NCBI GenBank assembly: GCA_900538465.1
Contig: UPXV01000004.1
Coordinates: forward strand, 25,263 to 89,262
Length of the DNA stretch: 64,000 nucleotides
Origin: an uncultured Erysipelotrichaceae bacterium
GTDB lineage: Bacteria > Bacillota_I > Bacilli_A > Erysipelotrichales > Coprobacillaceae
Reading direction: 5' to 3'
The translations under genes and the position numbers were made by a program. This document shows positions 7,696 to 16,824 of the stretch, piece after piece (position 1 is the stretch's first letter; each line of letters opens with the position of its first letter). The notes beneath the pieces were generated by a model, which searched no databases, was not told the origin of the DNA, and saw only the letters and a program-made list of their open reading frames with translations.

Positions 7696-8340
7696 ATGAA
7701 GAATATACTCTTTGATTTAGATGGAACAATTACAGATCCATTTTTAGGAATTACAAAATCTGTAGCTTATAGTTTAAAATCATTTGGAATTGAAGTAGAA
7801 AACCTAGAACAATTAAAAGCATTTATTGGACCACCATTAGATGTTTCGTTTAGAGAATATTATCATATGAGTGAAGAAGAAAGCTGGCAAGCAGTTGATA
7901 AATATCGTGAATACTTTTCTGTCACTGGACTTTATGAAAATGAAGTGTATTTAGGAATGGAAGAGTTTTTACAATCGTTAATTGATAATCATAAAAAGTT
8001 ATATATATGTACAAGTAAACCATTGGTGTTTGCGAAAAAGATTTTAGAACATTTTCACTTAGACCATTATTTCACTGGAATCTATGGAGCCGAGTTAGAT
8101 GGGACAAGAAAGAATAAGGCTGATGTGATTTCTTATTGTATTCAACAAGAATATCTTGATGTAAAAGATTGTTTGATGGTTGGGGATCGTCAACATGATA
8201 TTATAGGGGCTCATCAAAATCATATTCCTTGCATTGGGGTATTATATGGTTATGGAAATAGAGAAGAATTTGAAACTTATCAATGTGATTATATTGTTGA
8301 GAATTTAAAAGAGTTAAAGGAATTGATTGAACATGTCTAA
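7696..8340 (+). CDS. HAD-family phosphatase (phosphoglycolate phosphatase-like)
   Basis: This 214-residue protein is a haloacid-dehalogenase phosphatase with a helical cap of the Gph/PpaX subgroup. Motif I is FDLDGTITDP with the nucleophile and acid at Asp7 and Asp9. Motif II is the TSK of YICTSKP. The lysine motif is near TRKNKAD and motif IV is MVGDRQHDIIGA. The conserved FIGPPLDVSF block in the cap matches the phosphoglycolate/pyrophosphatase type. It is cytoplasmic. The azlC start lies inside its last codons, so the two are coupled, but I see no biochemical reason for the pairing. The exact substrate is unknown. Confidence 0.88.
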   Translation: MKNILFDLDGTITDPFLGITKSVAYSLKSFGIEVENLEQLKAFIGPPLDVSFREYYHMSEEESWQAVDKYREYFSVTGLYENEVYLGMEEFLQSLIDNHKKLYICTSKPLVFAKKILEHFHLDHYFTGIYGAELDGTRKNKADVISYCIQQEYLDVKDCLMVGDRQHDIIGAHQNHIPCIGVLYGYGNREEFETYQCDYIVENLKELKELIEHV

Positions 8341-9022
8341 GAAAGTTATGAAAGAAGCTTTTATAGCATCTATTCCAGTCATGATGGGATATATTGTTTT
8401 GGGAATTGCTTTTGGAATGTTGCTTGAAAGCAAAGGATATCATTTTATATATGCGATTTTGATGAGTGGATTGATATATGCAGGAAGTATGCAGTTTGTA
8501 GCAATTAATCTTTTGACATCAGGAGCGAGTTTGATAAGTGGCGCTATTATGACATTATTGATTAATGCAAGACATTTGGTTTATGGTTTATCTATGATTA
8601 AGAAATTTGATAATATGGGGAAATTAAAGCCATATATGATTTTTTCTTTAACGGATGAAACCTATTCCTTATTGGTGGGTTCAAAAACTCCTGAAGGATG
8701 TAGTGAAAAATATTATTTATTTTTTATTTCTTTGTTTGATCAATGTTATTGGGTGATAGGAAGCTTAATGGGTTCATTTATTGGTTCAATGCTGACAATC
8801 AATATAACTGGATTGGATTTTGCTATGACAGCATTGTTTGTTGTGATTGTGGTGGAACAATTTTTGACAAGTGAAAAACATATTTATACATATTTAGGAT
8901 TTGGAATCAGTTTGTTATGTTTGCTTGTTTTTGGTAGTGAATCTTTTATTATTCCATCTATGATTGGAATTTTAGTGAGTTTGGTAATGTTATATCAAAA
9001 GGAGGGAAAACAAGATGCATGA
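8333..9022 (+). CDS. azlC: AzlC family branched-chain amino acid exporter, large subunit
   Basis: AzlC and AzlD together form an exporter linked to branched-chain amino acids and azaleucine resistance. The 229-residue protein has about seven membrane helices. The family segments GIAFGMLLESKGYH, SGLIYAGSMQFVAINLL and the NARHLVYGLSM motif are clear. A TTG six bases upstream is in frame, but ATG at 8333 is preferred. The gene overlaps the HAD stop by 8 bp and the azlD start by 8 bp, so all three are translationally coupled. Confidence 0.9.
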   Translation: MSKKVMKEAFIASIPVMMGYIVLGIAFGMLLESKGYHFIYAILMSGLIYAGSMQFVAINLLTSGASLISGAIMTLLINARHLVYGLSMIKKFDNMGKLKPYMIFSLTDETYSLLVGSKTPEGCSEKYYLFFISLFDQCYWVIGSLMGSFIGSMLTINITGLDFAMTALFVVIVVEQFLTSEKHIYTYLGFGISLLCLLVFGSESFIIPSMIGILVSLVMLYQKEGKQDA

Positions 9023-9329
9023 TTTGTTGTTGATTGGAGTCATTGCATTCGTGACTTTGCTTACACGATTGTTACCTTTCCTTTTGTTTAAAAATCATTC
9101 TAATCCTATTATTGAGTATTTAGGAAATGTTTTACCTTTTGCGATTATGGCAATGTTGGTTGTTTATTGTTTAAAGAGTGTTGATTTACTTAGTGGGAAC
9201 CATGGAATTTGTGAAATGTTGGGTGTAGGAACAGTTATACTCCTTCATCTTATCAAGAGAAATACATTGCTTTCTATATTTGGTGGAACAATTGTTTATA
9301 TGTTATGTGTTCAAGTTATCTTTATATAA
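9015..9329 (+). CDS. azlD: AzlD family transporter, small subunit
   Basis: This 104-residue protein has four membrane helices and the AzlD pattern, including an early TLLTRLLPFLLF segment and YLGNVLPFAIMAMLVVYCL. It is the small partner of AzlC and overlaps it by 8 bp. A ribosome site (AGGAGGG) lies inside the azlC 3' end. Confidence 0.9.
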   Translation: MHDLLLIGVIAFVTLLTRLLPFLLFKNHSNPIIEYLGNVLPFAIMAMLVVYCLKSVDLLSGNHGICEMLGVGTVILLHLIKRNTLLSIFGGTIVYMLCVQVIFI

Positions 9330-9341
9330 GGAGTTGGAAAT

Positions 9342-10010
9342 ATGCGTGAGAATATGCTTTATGATACAGATATTTATCAGTTAAGAGGTTATACATTGGA
9401 GAGAATGATGGCTATTATTCGTAATCAATATATGTATAAACCTCAAGGAACTGTTTTCTTTGGGGATTCAATAACTGAATATTGTGATTTGAATCAATGG
9501 TTTCCTCATATGCAAAATAAATACAATTGTGGTGTTGCTGGAATCACTTCTGATATGTTACTTCATTTTATCGATGAAGGTGTTATAAAATATCAACCTT
9601 CACAAGTGATCATGATGATTGGAACAAATGATTTGGGAAATACAGTCATGGCGAGTCCTCGTCAAATTGCATTAAATGTAAAAGAAATGATTGAAATTAT
9701 TCATCAAAATCTACCTCATTGTAAGATTTATCTTGTTTCATGTATTCCTTGTCTTGAAAATATACATGGATATCAAGCAACTCATCAAGGTCTTCGCAGC
9801 AATGAGACTCTTCAAATGATTATGCAAGAATATCGCAAAATGATTTATTATGAATATGTTCATTTTATAGATGTGTTTGATGCTTTTTGTGATTGTGATG
9901 GAAAACCTATTGAAAAGTATTTTGTTGATGGTTTACATATCAATGAAGAAGGATATCGCATTTATACTCAAATGATAAAAATAGCACTGGGAGAAGTTTA
10001 TGAAGAATAA
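9342..10010 (+). CDS. SGNH/GDSL-type acylhydrolase
   Basis: This 222-residue protein has the SGNH hydrolase blocks in order: FFGDSITEY with nucleophile Ser43, a glycine block near GVAGITSD, MMIGTNDLGN, and VDGLHINEEGY with Asp196 and His199 completing the triad. No signal peptide or membrane helix is seen, so it is probably cytoplasmic. SGNH enzymes deacylate small esters, sugars or lipids, and the substrate here is unknown. It starts 12 bp after azlD, and its last 11 bases overlap the next gene. Confidence 0.88.
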   Translation: MRENMLYDTDIYQLRGYTLERMMAIIRNQYMYKPQGTVFFGDSITEYCDLNQWFPHMQNKYNCGVAGITSDMLLHFIDEGVIKYQPSQVIMMIGTNDLGNTVMASPRQIALNVKEMIEIIHQNLPHCKIYLVSCIPCLENIHGYQATHQGLRSNETLQMIMQEYRKMIYYEYVHFIDVFDAFCDCDGKPIEKYFVDGLHINEEGYRIYTQMIKIALGEVYEE

Positions 10011-10566
10011 ATGGATAAAAGTAGGCTTATGTTTATCTCTAGCAATTATTCTTGTTGTGGTTGGATTGATGGTACATGGGAAAAATGGTTACGACTTAGA
10101 AACGCCCCAAGGGCAAAGGGAAGCGATTGCTGATTTGAAAGGTGTTCCACCTGAACAGGTAGATATTATTGCAACACACGCCAATGCAACACGAAATCAA
10201 CTCGTTTATATGATTGTTGCAAAAGAAGAAACAGGGTATGATTTCTATCTTTTTGAAAAAAGTTTTAATCATATGTATCGCAATTGTTTTTATTATAGAT
10301 CTGATAGTTTTCAAATTGCACTTAAAATAAGAGATAAAAAACATGGCCTTTATTTTGTTTTTGCAACAAATATGTCTCATCAAATTAGTGAAGTTTCTTT
10401 GGCTGTGAGCGAAGGAAAACCAAACAATTATTTTGTTGAGAAAAATCAAGATTATCTCACTTTGAGCTTTGATAATAAGGATAATCATATAGCAGATGCT
10501 TTCATGTTTGACGAATATGGTATGTCCATAGAAAATGAAAGTTCATATGAAGTTAGTGTAGATTAA
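10000..10566 (+). CDS. Hypothetical membrane-anchored or secreted protein
   Basis: I do not recognise this 188-residue protein. Residues 7-26 form one hydrophobic segment after a Lys-rich start, which suggests an uncleaved anchor or signal peptide with no lipobox. The rest is soluble, mixed alpha/beta and would face outside. It overlaps the SGNH gene by 11 bp and lies 12 bp before an alpha/beta hydrolase gene, so all three are likely made together. A helper for those enzymes is possible but untested. Confidence 0.7.
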   Translation: MKNKWIKVGLCLSLAIILVVVGLMVHGKNGYDLETPQGQREAIADLKGVPPEQVDIIATHANATRNQLVYMIVAKEETGYDFYLFEKSFNHMYRNCFYYRSDSFQIALKIRDKKHGLYFVFATNMSHQISEVSLAVSEGKPNNYFVEKNQDYLTLSFDNKDNHIADAFMFDEYGMSIENESSYEVSVD

Positions 10567-10578
10567 AGGAGTATAGTT

Positions 10579-11322
10579 ATGCAACAATATTGTGAAATAC
10601 CAACGAAAAAAGGAATTATGCGAGGATTTTTTCATGTTCCTCAACAAAAAGAATTTCCTGTATGTATTATTTTTCATGGGTTTACAGGGTGTAATACAGG
10701 AACAAAGTTTTCATATGTTCAATTATCAAGGTTATTAGAAGCACAAGGAATTGGAACAATCCGAATGGATTTTCTAGGGAGTGGGGAATCTGATTTGAAT
10801 TTTAAGGATATGACTTTTGATGATGAACTTTCTTGTGCACGTATCATTTTAGAAGAAGTGAAAAAGATGCCTTCAACAACAGAGATTTATGTGTTAGGGC
10901 ATTCTATGGGTGGAGCAATCGCAAGTGAACTTGCCAAACTTTATCCTCAAGATATTCAAAAATTATGTTTATGGGCTCCTGCATTTAATCTTCCTGAAGC
11001 GATTGAATATTTAAAAGGAAATGTTGAGGAAGCGGATTTTTATGATCATAATGGATTTGAAATTTCTCAAGCTTTTGTAGATGATATAACTTCAAGAAAC
11101 TTTTATAAAGACTTAGATATTTATAGAAATGAATTAATGATTATTCATGGAACTTTGGATACAACTGTTCCATTTGCGATTTCTAAAAAATATTTAAAAG
11201 GTTTTATTAACCCAACTTTTTATCCAATTGAGAAAGCCTCTCATAATTATGATCAAGTCGAACATATTCAAGAAGTCATTCAACTGAGTTACCAATTTTT
11301 AGTTGATAAAAGACATCTTTAA
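10579..11322 (+). CDS. Alpha/beta hydrolase, cinnamoyl-esterase-like
   Basis: This 247-residue protein shows the alpha/beta-hydrolase triad: GHSMGG with nucleophile Ser109, Asp194 in HGTLDTTVP, and His222 in KASHNYDQ. The oxyanion segment is IIFHGFTGCN, and IRMDFLGSGESD follows as expected. The pattern resembles intracellular feruloyl/cinnamoyl esterases of lactobacilli, which cleave plant phenolic esters, but related lipases and peptidases cannot be excluded. There is no signal peptide. It ends a run of tightly spaced genes; an inverted repeat at 11326-11341 follows but lacks a clear T tract. Confidence 0.85.
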   Translation: MQQYCEIPTKKGIMRGFFHVPQQKEFPVCIIFHGFTGCNTGTKFSYVQLSRLLEAQGIGTIRMDFLGSGESDLNFKDMTFDDELSCARIILEEVKKMPSTTEIYVLGHSMGGAIASELAKLYPQDIQKLCLWAPAFNLPEAIEYLKGNVEEADFYDHNGFEISQAFVDDITSRNFYKDLDIYRNELMIIHGTLDTTVPFAISKKYLKGFINPTFYPIEKASHNYDQVEHIQEVIQLSYQFLVDKRHL

Positions 11323-11381
11323 AGTATCAAATTCATTTGATTACATCAATAATAATTTATTATTGTGTTTTGACATAATTG

Positions 11382-11390
11382 TGTTATAAT
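11382..11390 (+). promoter_or_regulatory. typA promoter (extended -10)
   Basis: TGTTATAAT is an extended -10 box 29 bp before the typA ATG. A TTGACA lies only 9 bp upstream of it, too close to be its -35; TTGTGT at 11363-11368 gives 16-bp spacing. Confidence 0.55.
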
Positions 11391-11419
11391 CTAAAAGTCG
11401 AAAAGGAGTGCGAAAATAG

Positions 11420-13243
11420 ATGAATAACATTAGAAATATAGCAATTATAGCACACGTTGACCACGGAAAAACAACTTTGGTTGATCAATTATTAAAGTTA
11501 TCTGGAACGTTAGAAGATAATGAACAAATTGCTGAAAGAGCCATGGACTCAAATGCTATTGAAAGAGAAAGAGGAATTACAATCTTAGCAAAAAATACAG
11601 CAATTAATTATAAAGATTATCGTATCAATATTATGGATACACCAGGCCATGCAGACTTTGGTGGAGAAGTTGAACGTATCATGAACATGGTTGATGGTGT
11701 TTTACTTGTTGTTGATGCTTATGAAGGAACAATGCCTCAAACACGCTTTGTTTTAAAGAAAGCTTTAGAAGCAAAAGTAAAACCTATCGTTGTTATTAAT
11801 AAGGTCGATAGACCAGTCGTTCGTATTAATGAAGTTATGGACGAAATTTTAGAATTATTTATGGAATTAGGTGCTGATGATAATCAGTTAGATTTCCCTA
11901 CAGTTTTTGTATCTGCATTAATGGGAACATCAAGTTTAGATCCAGATTTAGCGACACAAGTCAATAATATGGATTGTTTATTTGACATGATTATTAAAGA
12001 AATTCCTGCACCATTAGTTGATGAAGAAGGTGGATTACAATTCCAACCAGCTTTATTGGACTATAATGATTATGTAGGACGTATTGGAATTGGACGTATT
12101 CAAAGAGGAAAAATTAAGTTAAATGAGACTGTTGTTTGTTTACGTGCTGATGGAACAAAGAGTCAATTTAGAATTCAAAAATTATTTGGATTTAAAGGAT
12201 TGCATAGAATTGAAATTGAAGAAGCAAGCGCTGGAGATATTGTTGCGATTGCGGGATTGGCTGATATTGGTGTTGGTGAAACTGTTTGTACATTAGGACA
12301 AGAAGAACCTTTACCATTATTACGTGTTGATGAACCAACAATTCAAATGGTCTTTGGAACAAATACTTCACCTTTTGCTGGTAAAGATGGTAAATTTGTG
12401 ACTGCAAGTAAAATTGAAGATAGATTATTCAAAGAAACAAATCGAGATGTTTCATTAAAGATTGAAAGAATTCCAAATAGTGAAGAATGGATTGTTTCAG
12501 GTCGTGGAGAATTACATTTATCTATTTTAATTGAAAATATGCGTAGAGAAGGTTTTGAATTACAAGTTTCTAAACCTAAAGTTATCATTAAAGATATTGA
12601 TGGTGTCAAATGTGAACCATATGAAGAAGTTTTCATTGAAGCACCAGATGAATGTATTGGTAGTGTAATTGAATCATTAGGATTAAGACGTGGAACATTA
12701 GAAAATATGGAATCAGATAATGGGATGACAAAAGTTCATTATATTATTCCATCACGTGGATTAATTGGATTTATGACAAACTTTTTAACAATGACAAAAG
12801 GATATGGTATTATTAACCATTCATTCTTAGATTATCGTCCTGTTGAAGGGGATGCAGTTGGAGAAAGACAATTGGGTGTTCTTGTCTCTATTGATTCAGG
12901 ACAAACAACTGCTTATGCATTAGGAAGTGTTGAAGACCGTGGAGTTATGTTTATTGGCCCAGGTGTTGATGTTTATGAAGGAATGATTGTTGGAGAACAT
13001 AGTCGTGATAATGACTTGGTTGTTAATGTTACAAAAGGAAAACAATTAACAAATACACGTTCTTCTTCAAAAGATTCTACAGTTGTCTTAAAGAAACCAA
13101 GATTCTTTAACTTAGAAGCTTGTCTTGACTATATTAATGATGATGAACTTGTAGAAGTTACACCTAGTCATATTCGTTTAAGAAAACGTTTATTAACAGA
13201 AAATGAAAGAAGAAAAGCATACTCAAAGAAAATGAATGGTTAA
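11420..13243 (+). CDS. typA: Ribosome-associated GTPase TypA/BipA
   Basis: TypA/BipA is a translational GTPase that binds the 70S ribosome and helps 50S assembly and stress or cold adaptation. The 607-residue length is standard. G1 is AHVDHGKTT, switch II is MDTPGHADFGGEVERI, and the G4 motif is VINKVD, with domain II, an EF-G-like domain III and V pair, and the TypA-specific C-terminal domain following. The block GRGELHLSILIENMRREGFE is diagnostic. It appears to be a single-gene unit with its own promoter and terminator. Confidence 0.97.
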   Translation: MNNIRNIAIIAHVDHGKTTLVDQLLKLSGTLEDNEQIAERAMDSNAIERERGITILAKNTAINYKDYRINIMDTPGHADFGGEVERIMNMVDGVLLVVDAYEGTMPQTRFVLKKALEAKVKPIVVINKVDRPVVRINEVMDEILELFMELGADDNQLDFPTVFVSALMGTSSLDPDLATQVNNMDCLFDMIIKEIPAPLVDEEGGLQFQPALLDYNDYVGRIGIGRIQRGKIKLNETVVCLRADGTKSQFRIQKLFGFKGLHRIEIEEASAGDIVAIAGLADIGVGETVCTLGQEEPLPLLRVDEPTIQMVFGTNTSPFAGKDGKFVTASKIEDRLFKETNRDVSLKIERIPNSEEWIVSGRGELHLSILIENMRREGFELQVSKPKVIIKDIDGVKCEPYEEVFIEAPDECIGSVIESLGLRRGTLENMESDNGMTKVHYIIPSRGLIGFMTNFLTMTKGYGIINHSFLDYRPVEGDAVGERQLGVLVSIDSGQTTAYALGSVEDRGVMFIGPGVDVYEGMIVGEHSRDNDLVVNVTKGKQLTNTRSSSKDSTVVLKKPRFFNLEACLDYINDDELVEVTPSHIRLRKRLLTENERRKAYSKKMNG

Positions 13244-13258
13244 GCCATTCATTTTTTC
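13231..13258 (+). terminator. Terminator of typA
   Basis: A perfect 9-bp stem (13231-13239 with 13245-13253) has a 5-nt loop containing part of the stop codon and then T residues. Confidence 0.8.
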
Positions 13259-13358
13259 TTTGAATAAATCAATTTTTGATGTATTTATCATATTTTTTCT
13301 TCCATTTTCTTATAGAAAATGCTATGATAATTCGTGTTTTGTGGAAAGGGGAAGAAAA

Positions 13359-14267
13359 ATGAAAAAACTTGAAGGATTAGATCAAATTGGATTACAAATT
13401 GATAAAAAACATGATGTTGCCTTTGGAAGTATTGGTGGATATAAATTTACAGTTACTTTTCTACCACAACAAAGACAATACACAATTATGACAACAATTA
13501 AAAACGATAATGAAACAGGATCTTTATCACAATATTTAGAATCAATGAAGACAAGAGAGTTTGTGAATTGGACAAATTACAATAACTATGTCTTAATGAT
13601 TAATTTAAAAAATGATAAAAACTTAACTGCTTGGGAAATTCAAAAAATGATTCAAGAAGTTGCAAGTTATATGACGCAAAATGGATATATTCAATGTTGT
13701 CGTCATTGTGGTCAAGCAGTGGACGTAGATGCTTGCTCAATTAATGGAAATAATGATATGGCATGTGGACAATGTTTGTCTAATTTTGCAGCAAATCAAC
13801 CTCCATTAAAGAATGTTAATTTACCACTTGGAATTGTTGGGGCTTTGGCTGGATCAATTATTGGTGTTATTGTTTGGGTTGTTATTTATCAATTAGGATT
13901 TGTTGCAGGAATTACTGGTTTTATTATGGCAGTTTGCTGTTTTAAAGGGTATGAAATGCTAGGAGGACGTATTGATAAAAAAGGTATCTGGATTGCTATT
14001 GTGATTGCAATTGTGATGTTGGCAGCTGCTGAAATGATTTCACTTGGATTAGAGATACAAAGTGCTATGAATGATTATTTATACTCAGTGTCATTTTTTG
14101 AAGCAATACGTGCTATACCATATTTTTTAGAAGAATCTGAAGTTTTAATGGCAGTCTTTGAAGATTTGGCATTTGGATATGTGTTTATGGCAGCAGCAAG
14201 TTTTTCTTATGTGAAGAATATTCAAAAAAGAGTAAGTAGTGAAGGCGTTATTGAACGTTTAGGTTAG
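13359..14267 (+). CDS. Zinc-ribbon-containing multi-pass membrane protein, unknown
   Basis: This 302-residue protein has a soluble N-terminal part (about 1-110), a treble-clef or zinc-ribbon-like knuckle with two CxxC pairs (Cys114/117 and Cys136/139, plus Cys113 and Cys126), and a C-terminal part with four or five membrane helices from about 157 to 290. The frame is open for another 41 codons upstream, but that part crosses the typA terminator. ATG at 13359 follows an AAAGGGG site and is chosen. I do not recognise the family. It looks like a metal-binding membrane sensor or scaffold; that is inference. Confidence 0.75.
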   Translation: MKKLEGLDQIGLQIDKKHDVAFGSIGGYKFTVTFLPQQRQYTIMTTIKNDNETGSLSQYLESMKTREFVNWTNYNNYVLMINLKNDKNLTAWEIQKMIQEVASYMTQNGYIQCCRHCGQAVDVDACSINGNNDMACGQCLSNFAANQPPLKNVNLPLGIVGALAGSIIGVIVWVVIYQLGFVAGITGFIMAVCCFKGYEMLGGRIDKKGIWIAIVIAIVMLAAAEMISLGLEIQSAMNDYLYSVSFFEAIRAIPYFLEESEVLMAVFEDLAFGYVFMAAASFSYVKNIQKRVSSEGVIERLG

Positions 14268-14277
14268 ATAAATGATG

Positions 14278-14307
14278 AGGATATCCGACAAATGGATATC
14301 CTATTTT
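14278..14307 (+). terminator. Intrinsic terminator
   Basis: A perfect 9-bp stem (14278-14286 with 14294-14302) has a 7-nt loop and is followed by ATTTT. Confidence 0.75.
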
Positions 14308-14433
14308 CGTAAATATATGTGAATTAGACATGAAAATCTTATATTTTTTATAGGAAAATAACAAAATATGGAATAAAGTTTGTGTTATAAATAAAAATAT
14401 GTTATATTATCAGTGGTAAATGTGAGTAAACTC

Positions 14434-14462
14434 TTGAAAAAGTAATCGCTTTCATTTATAAT
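14434..14462 (+). promoter_or_regulatory. Promoter with embedded cre-like site
   Basis: TTGAAA (14434-14439), 17 bp, TATAAT (14457-14462). On the minus strand, TGAAAGCGATTACT (14454-14441) fits the CcpA consensus at 13 of 14 positions and fills the spacer, so glucose repression of the downstream gene is expected. Confidence 0.7.
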
Positions 14463-14482
14463 ATGATTAAGGAGGACGGATA

Positions 14483-14701
14483 GTGAAACTAAAATTACAA
14501 GTACAATTTAATAATAAAAACGTTGAAGCAGCTAATATTGAAAAATTAGTAAAAGAGGATGTCAAAGCAAAAGGTGTCAAAATGACAACTGTTGATACAT
14601 TAGAGGTTTACTATAAACCAGAAGATAATTCAGTTTATTATGTTGCAACAACAAAAACTGGTGAAGTTGTAGGTAATGATCAACCACTATACATCAGCTA
14701 G
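14483..14701 (+). CDS. Small DUF6465-like protein
   Basis: This 72-residue protein starts with GTG after a clear AAGGAGG. It is predicted beta-alpha-beta, with VDTLEVYYKPEDNSVYYVA as its most conserved-looking segment, which recalls the DUF6465 family of small gut-Bacillota proteins. It is cytoplasmic. It has its own promoter with a cre-like site and its own terminator, just ahead of the sucrose operon. Its role is unknown; control by carbon status is inferred from the promoter. Confidence 0.75.
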   Translation: MKLKLQVQFNNKNVEAANIEKLVKEDVKAKGVKMTTVDTLEVYYKPEDNSVYYVATTKTGEVVGNDQPLYIS

Positions 14702-14738
14702 TTCTTAATATTACAAACAAACAAATATACCCAAAACG

Positions 14739-14770
14739 AAAGAGCCATTTGATCAGATGACTCTTTTTTA
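14739..14770 (+). terminator. Terminator of the DUF6465-like gene
   Basis: The outer 6-bp stem AAAGAG/CTCTTT (14739-14744 with 14761-14766) has an inner CAT/ATG pairing and runs into T residues. Confidence 0.75.
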
Positions 14771-14781
14771 TTGATTAGATA

Positions 14782-14795
14782 TAGAACCGATTTCA
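14782..14795. promoter_or_regulatory. Upstream LacI-type operator (O2)
   Basis: TAGAACCGATTTCA resembles the main operator at 14862-14875 (shared core GAACCG) and lies exactly 80 bp upstream of it, a spacing compatible with looping between two repressor dimers. Confidence 0.55.
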
Positions 14796-14825
14796 CAAAA
14801 AGTTCCATAAATTTATAAAAATATG

Positions 14826-14875
14826 TTGACATATATATGAAAGCGTTTTATAATGCAATTGTGGAACCGGTTCTA
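14826..14875 (+). promoter_or_regulatory. Sucrose operon promoter, cre-like site and main operator
   Basis: TTGACA (14826-14831), 17 bp, TATAAT (14849-14854) is a consensus promoter. TGAAAGCGTTTTAT (14838-14851), a 12-of-14 cre match, overlaps spacer and -10. TGGAACCGGTTCTA (14862-14875), a near-perfect palindrome centred on CCGG, covers the start region, where a LacI-family repressor would block initiation. The likely repressor is encoded at 19721-20722. Confidence 0.85.
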
Positions 14876-14898
14876 TACCGGCAAGAGGAGGAGACAAT

Positions 14899-16812
14899 AT
14901 GAACGAAAGTAAACAAGAAAAGTATTTACGCATTTCTCAAGACCTCGTTAATAATGTTGGAGGTTTAGAGAATATTCAAGGTGTTGCTCATTGTGCAACA
15001 AGATTAAGAATTGTTTTAAAAAACAATGATCTTGCAAACATTGAAAAACTTGAAGATGTTGATTTGGTTAAAGGTGTTTTTATTGCAGGAGACCAATTAC
15101 AACTCATTTTTGGAGCAGGGCTTGTTAATGATGTGTATGAAGTGTTTAGCCAATACACACATACAGAAAATATGTCTTTAGGGGATATTAAACAACAAAG
15201 TACACAAAAACAAAATCCATTTCAAGCTGTCATTAAATCTTTATCAGATGTTTTTATTGATATTATGCCAGGAATTTTGGCTGCAGCTTTATTAATGGGG
15301 ATTACAGGAGTTCTTGGAAAATGGGATCTTGTTTTAAATAATGAAACTTTATATGCAATTAATAAACTCGCAAGTATTGCTTCAAATGGTATTTTTGCAA
15401 TATTGCCAATGGCAGTATGTTATAGTGCATGTAAAAGATACGGTGGTAAACCGATCTTAGGTTTAATTGTTGGAGCGATTATGTTGGATGCTTCACTTGC
15501 AAATGCTTATTCTGTTGGAAGTGGAAGTGTTACTGCTGAAGTGATTAAGATTTTTGGATTGCCTATTGAATTGGTAGGATTCCAAGGTGGAATTATTATT
15601 GCTTTGATGATGGGATTCATTGTTGCAAAATTAGATATTTTCTTTGATAAGAAGATTCCTGATGTTGTGAAATTATTATTCTCACCATTATGTACAGTCT
15701 TTCTTTCTACAGTCTTATTATTTACAATCATTGGACCTGTAGGACGTGAATTATCTAATTTAATTACTGGTGGTTTGATTTGGGTGACTCAAAATCTTGG
15801 GGCACTAGGTTATATGATTTTTGCTGGAGTGCAACAAATTATTGTGATTACAGGTTTACATCATATTTTAGGGGCTATTGAAGCACAATTGATTGCTGAT
15901 ACAGGTAGAAACTTTTTAAACCCATTGATGTCAGTTGCATTGATTGGACAAGGTGGAGCTGTTCTAGGATATTTATTTATCAATTGGAAAAACTTAAAAG
16001 CAAGAGAATTATGTATTCCTTCATTTGCTTCAACATTATTTGGGATTAGTGAACCAGCTATCTTTGGGGTTAACTTACGTTATAAATTCCCTCTTGTTGG
16101 TGGATGTCTTGGTGGTGCTTTAGCAGGTGCGTATGTTTACTTTGCTAATTTAGCAGCTTTTGGATTTGGGACAACAGCTGTTCCTGGTATTGCGATTTGT
16201 GACCCAGCAAATAATGGATATTTCAATTATATTATTGCACATGTGATTGCTCTTGTAGGTGGTTGTGTGTTTACAATGATTTTTGGAAAAATAAAAGGAA
16301 ATAAAAAAGAAGAAAAAATTGAAGAAGTTGTAGAAGAAATGGAAACAACAGGAGAATTTACTGGAACAATTGAAGTTATTTCTCCAATCAAAGGTGTTGT
16401 TAAAAATATTGGTGAATCAAGTGATGCTACATTTGCATCTAAGGCAATGGGTGATGGGATTGCAGTGAGTGTTGCTGATGGACGTGTCGTTGCTCCAGCT
16501 GATGGAAAAGTAACATTTGTATTCCCAAGTAAACATGCTATTGGAATAACAATGAAAGATGGATCAAGTTTATTAATTCATTGTGGTATTGATACAGTGA
16601 ATATGGCTGGTGAGGGCTTTGAAACATTTGTAGAAGTTGATCAAGAAGTCAAAAAAGGAGATTTGCTTTTAACATTTGATACTGATTTAGTAAAAGAAAA
16701 AGGTTATTCTACAGAAACAATGATGGCTTTTGAATTAAAAGAAGGACGTACATTAGAAATGAAATATACAGGAGAAAGTGATGGTCAAGATGTTGTGGCT
16801 ATTATTCGATAG
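14899..16812 (+). CDS. scrA: PTS EIIBCA for sucrose or related fructoside
   Basis: This 637-residue three-domain PTS transporter has EIIB (residues 1-90, phosphocysteine Cys32 in HCATRLRI), EIIC (about 105-460, with GLHHILGAIEAQLIAD and LFGISEPAIFGVNLR), and a Glc-type EIIA (about 490-637, His546 and phospho-accepting His561 in LLIHCGIDTV). It belongs to the sucrose/trehalose/beta-glucoside family. Two GH32 enzymes directly downstream point to sucrose or short fructo-oligosaccharides, imported and phosphorylated on the glucose. It is membrane-bound and takes phosphate from HPr, whose gene lies at 24212. The scrA name rests on context. Confidence 0.9.
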   Translation: MNESKQEKYLRISQDLVNNVGGLENIQGVAHCATRLRIVLKNNDLANIEKLEDVDLVKGVFIAGDQLQLIFGAGLVNDVYEVFSQYTHTENMSLGDIKQQSTQKQNPFQAVIKSLSDVFIDIMPGILAAALLMGITGVLGKWDLVLNNETLYAINKLASIASNGIFAILPMAVCYSACKRYGGKPILGLIVGAIMLDASLANAYSVGSGSVTAEVIKIFGLPIELVGFQGGIIIALMMGFIVAKLDIFFDKKIPDVVKLLFSPLCTVFLSTVLLFTIIGPVGRELSNLITGGLIWVTQNLGALGYMIFAGVQQIIVITGLHHILGAIEAQLIADTGRNFLNPLMSVALIGQGGAVLGYLFINWKNLKARELCIPSFASTLFGISEPAIFGVNLRYKFPLVGGCLGGALAGAYVYFANLAAFGFGTTAVPGIAICDPANNGYFNYIIAHVIALVGGCVFTMIFGKIKGNKKEEKIEEVVEEMETTGEFTGTIEVISPIKGVVKNIGESSDATFASKAMGDGIAVSVADGRVVAPADGKVTFVFPSKHAIGITMKDGSSLLIHCGIDTVNMAGEGFETFVEVDQEVKKGDLLLTFDTDLVKEKGYSTETMMAFELKEGRTLEMKYTGESDGQDVVAIIR

Positions 16813-16824
16813 AGGACAATAACA

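Noticed and set aside
11370..11390. TTGACA followed by TATAAT before typA as a single promoter
   Set aside because: The boxes are only 9 bp apart, which sigma-70 does not use; the extended -10 is credited alone.
13236..13358. N-terminal extension of the zinc-ribbon membrane protein
   Set aside because: The extra 41 codons cross the typA terminator and the likely promoter; ATG 13359 has a proper ribosome site.
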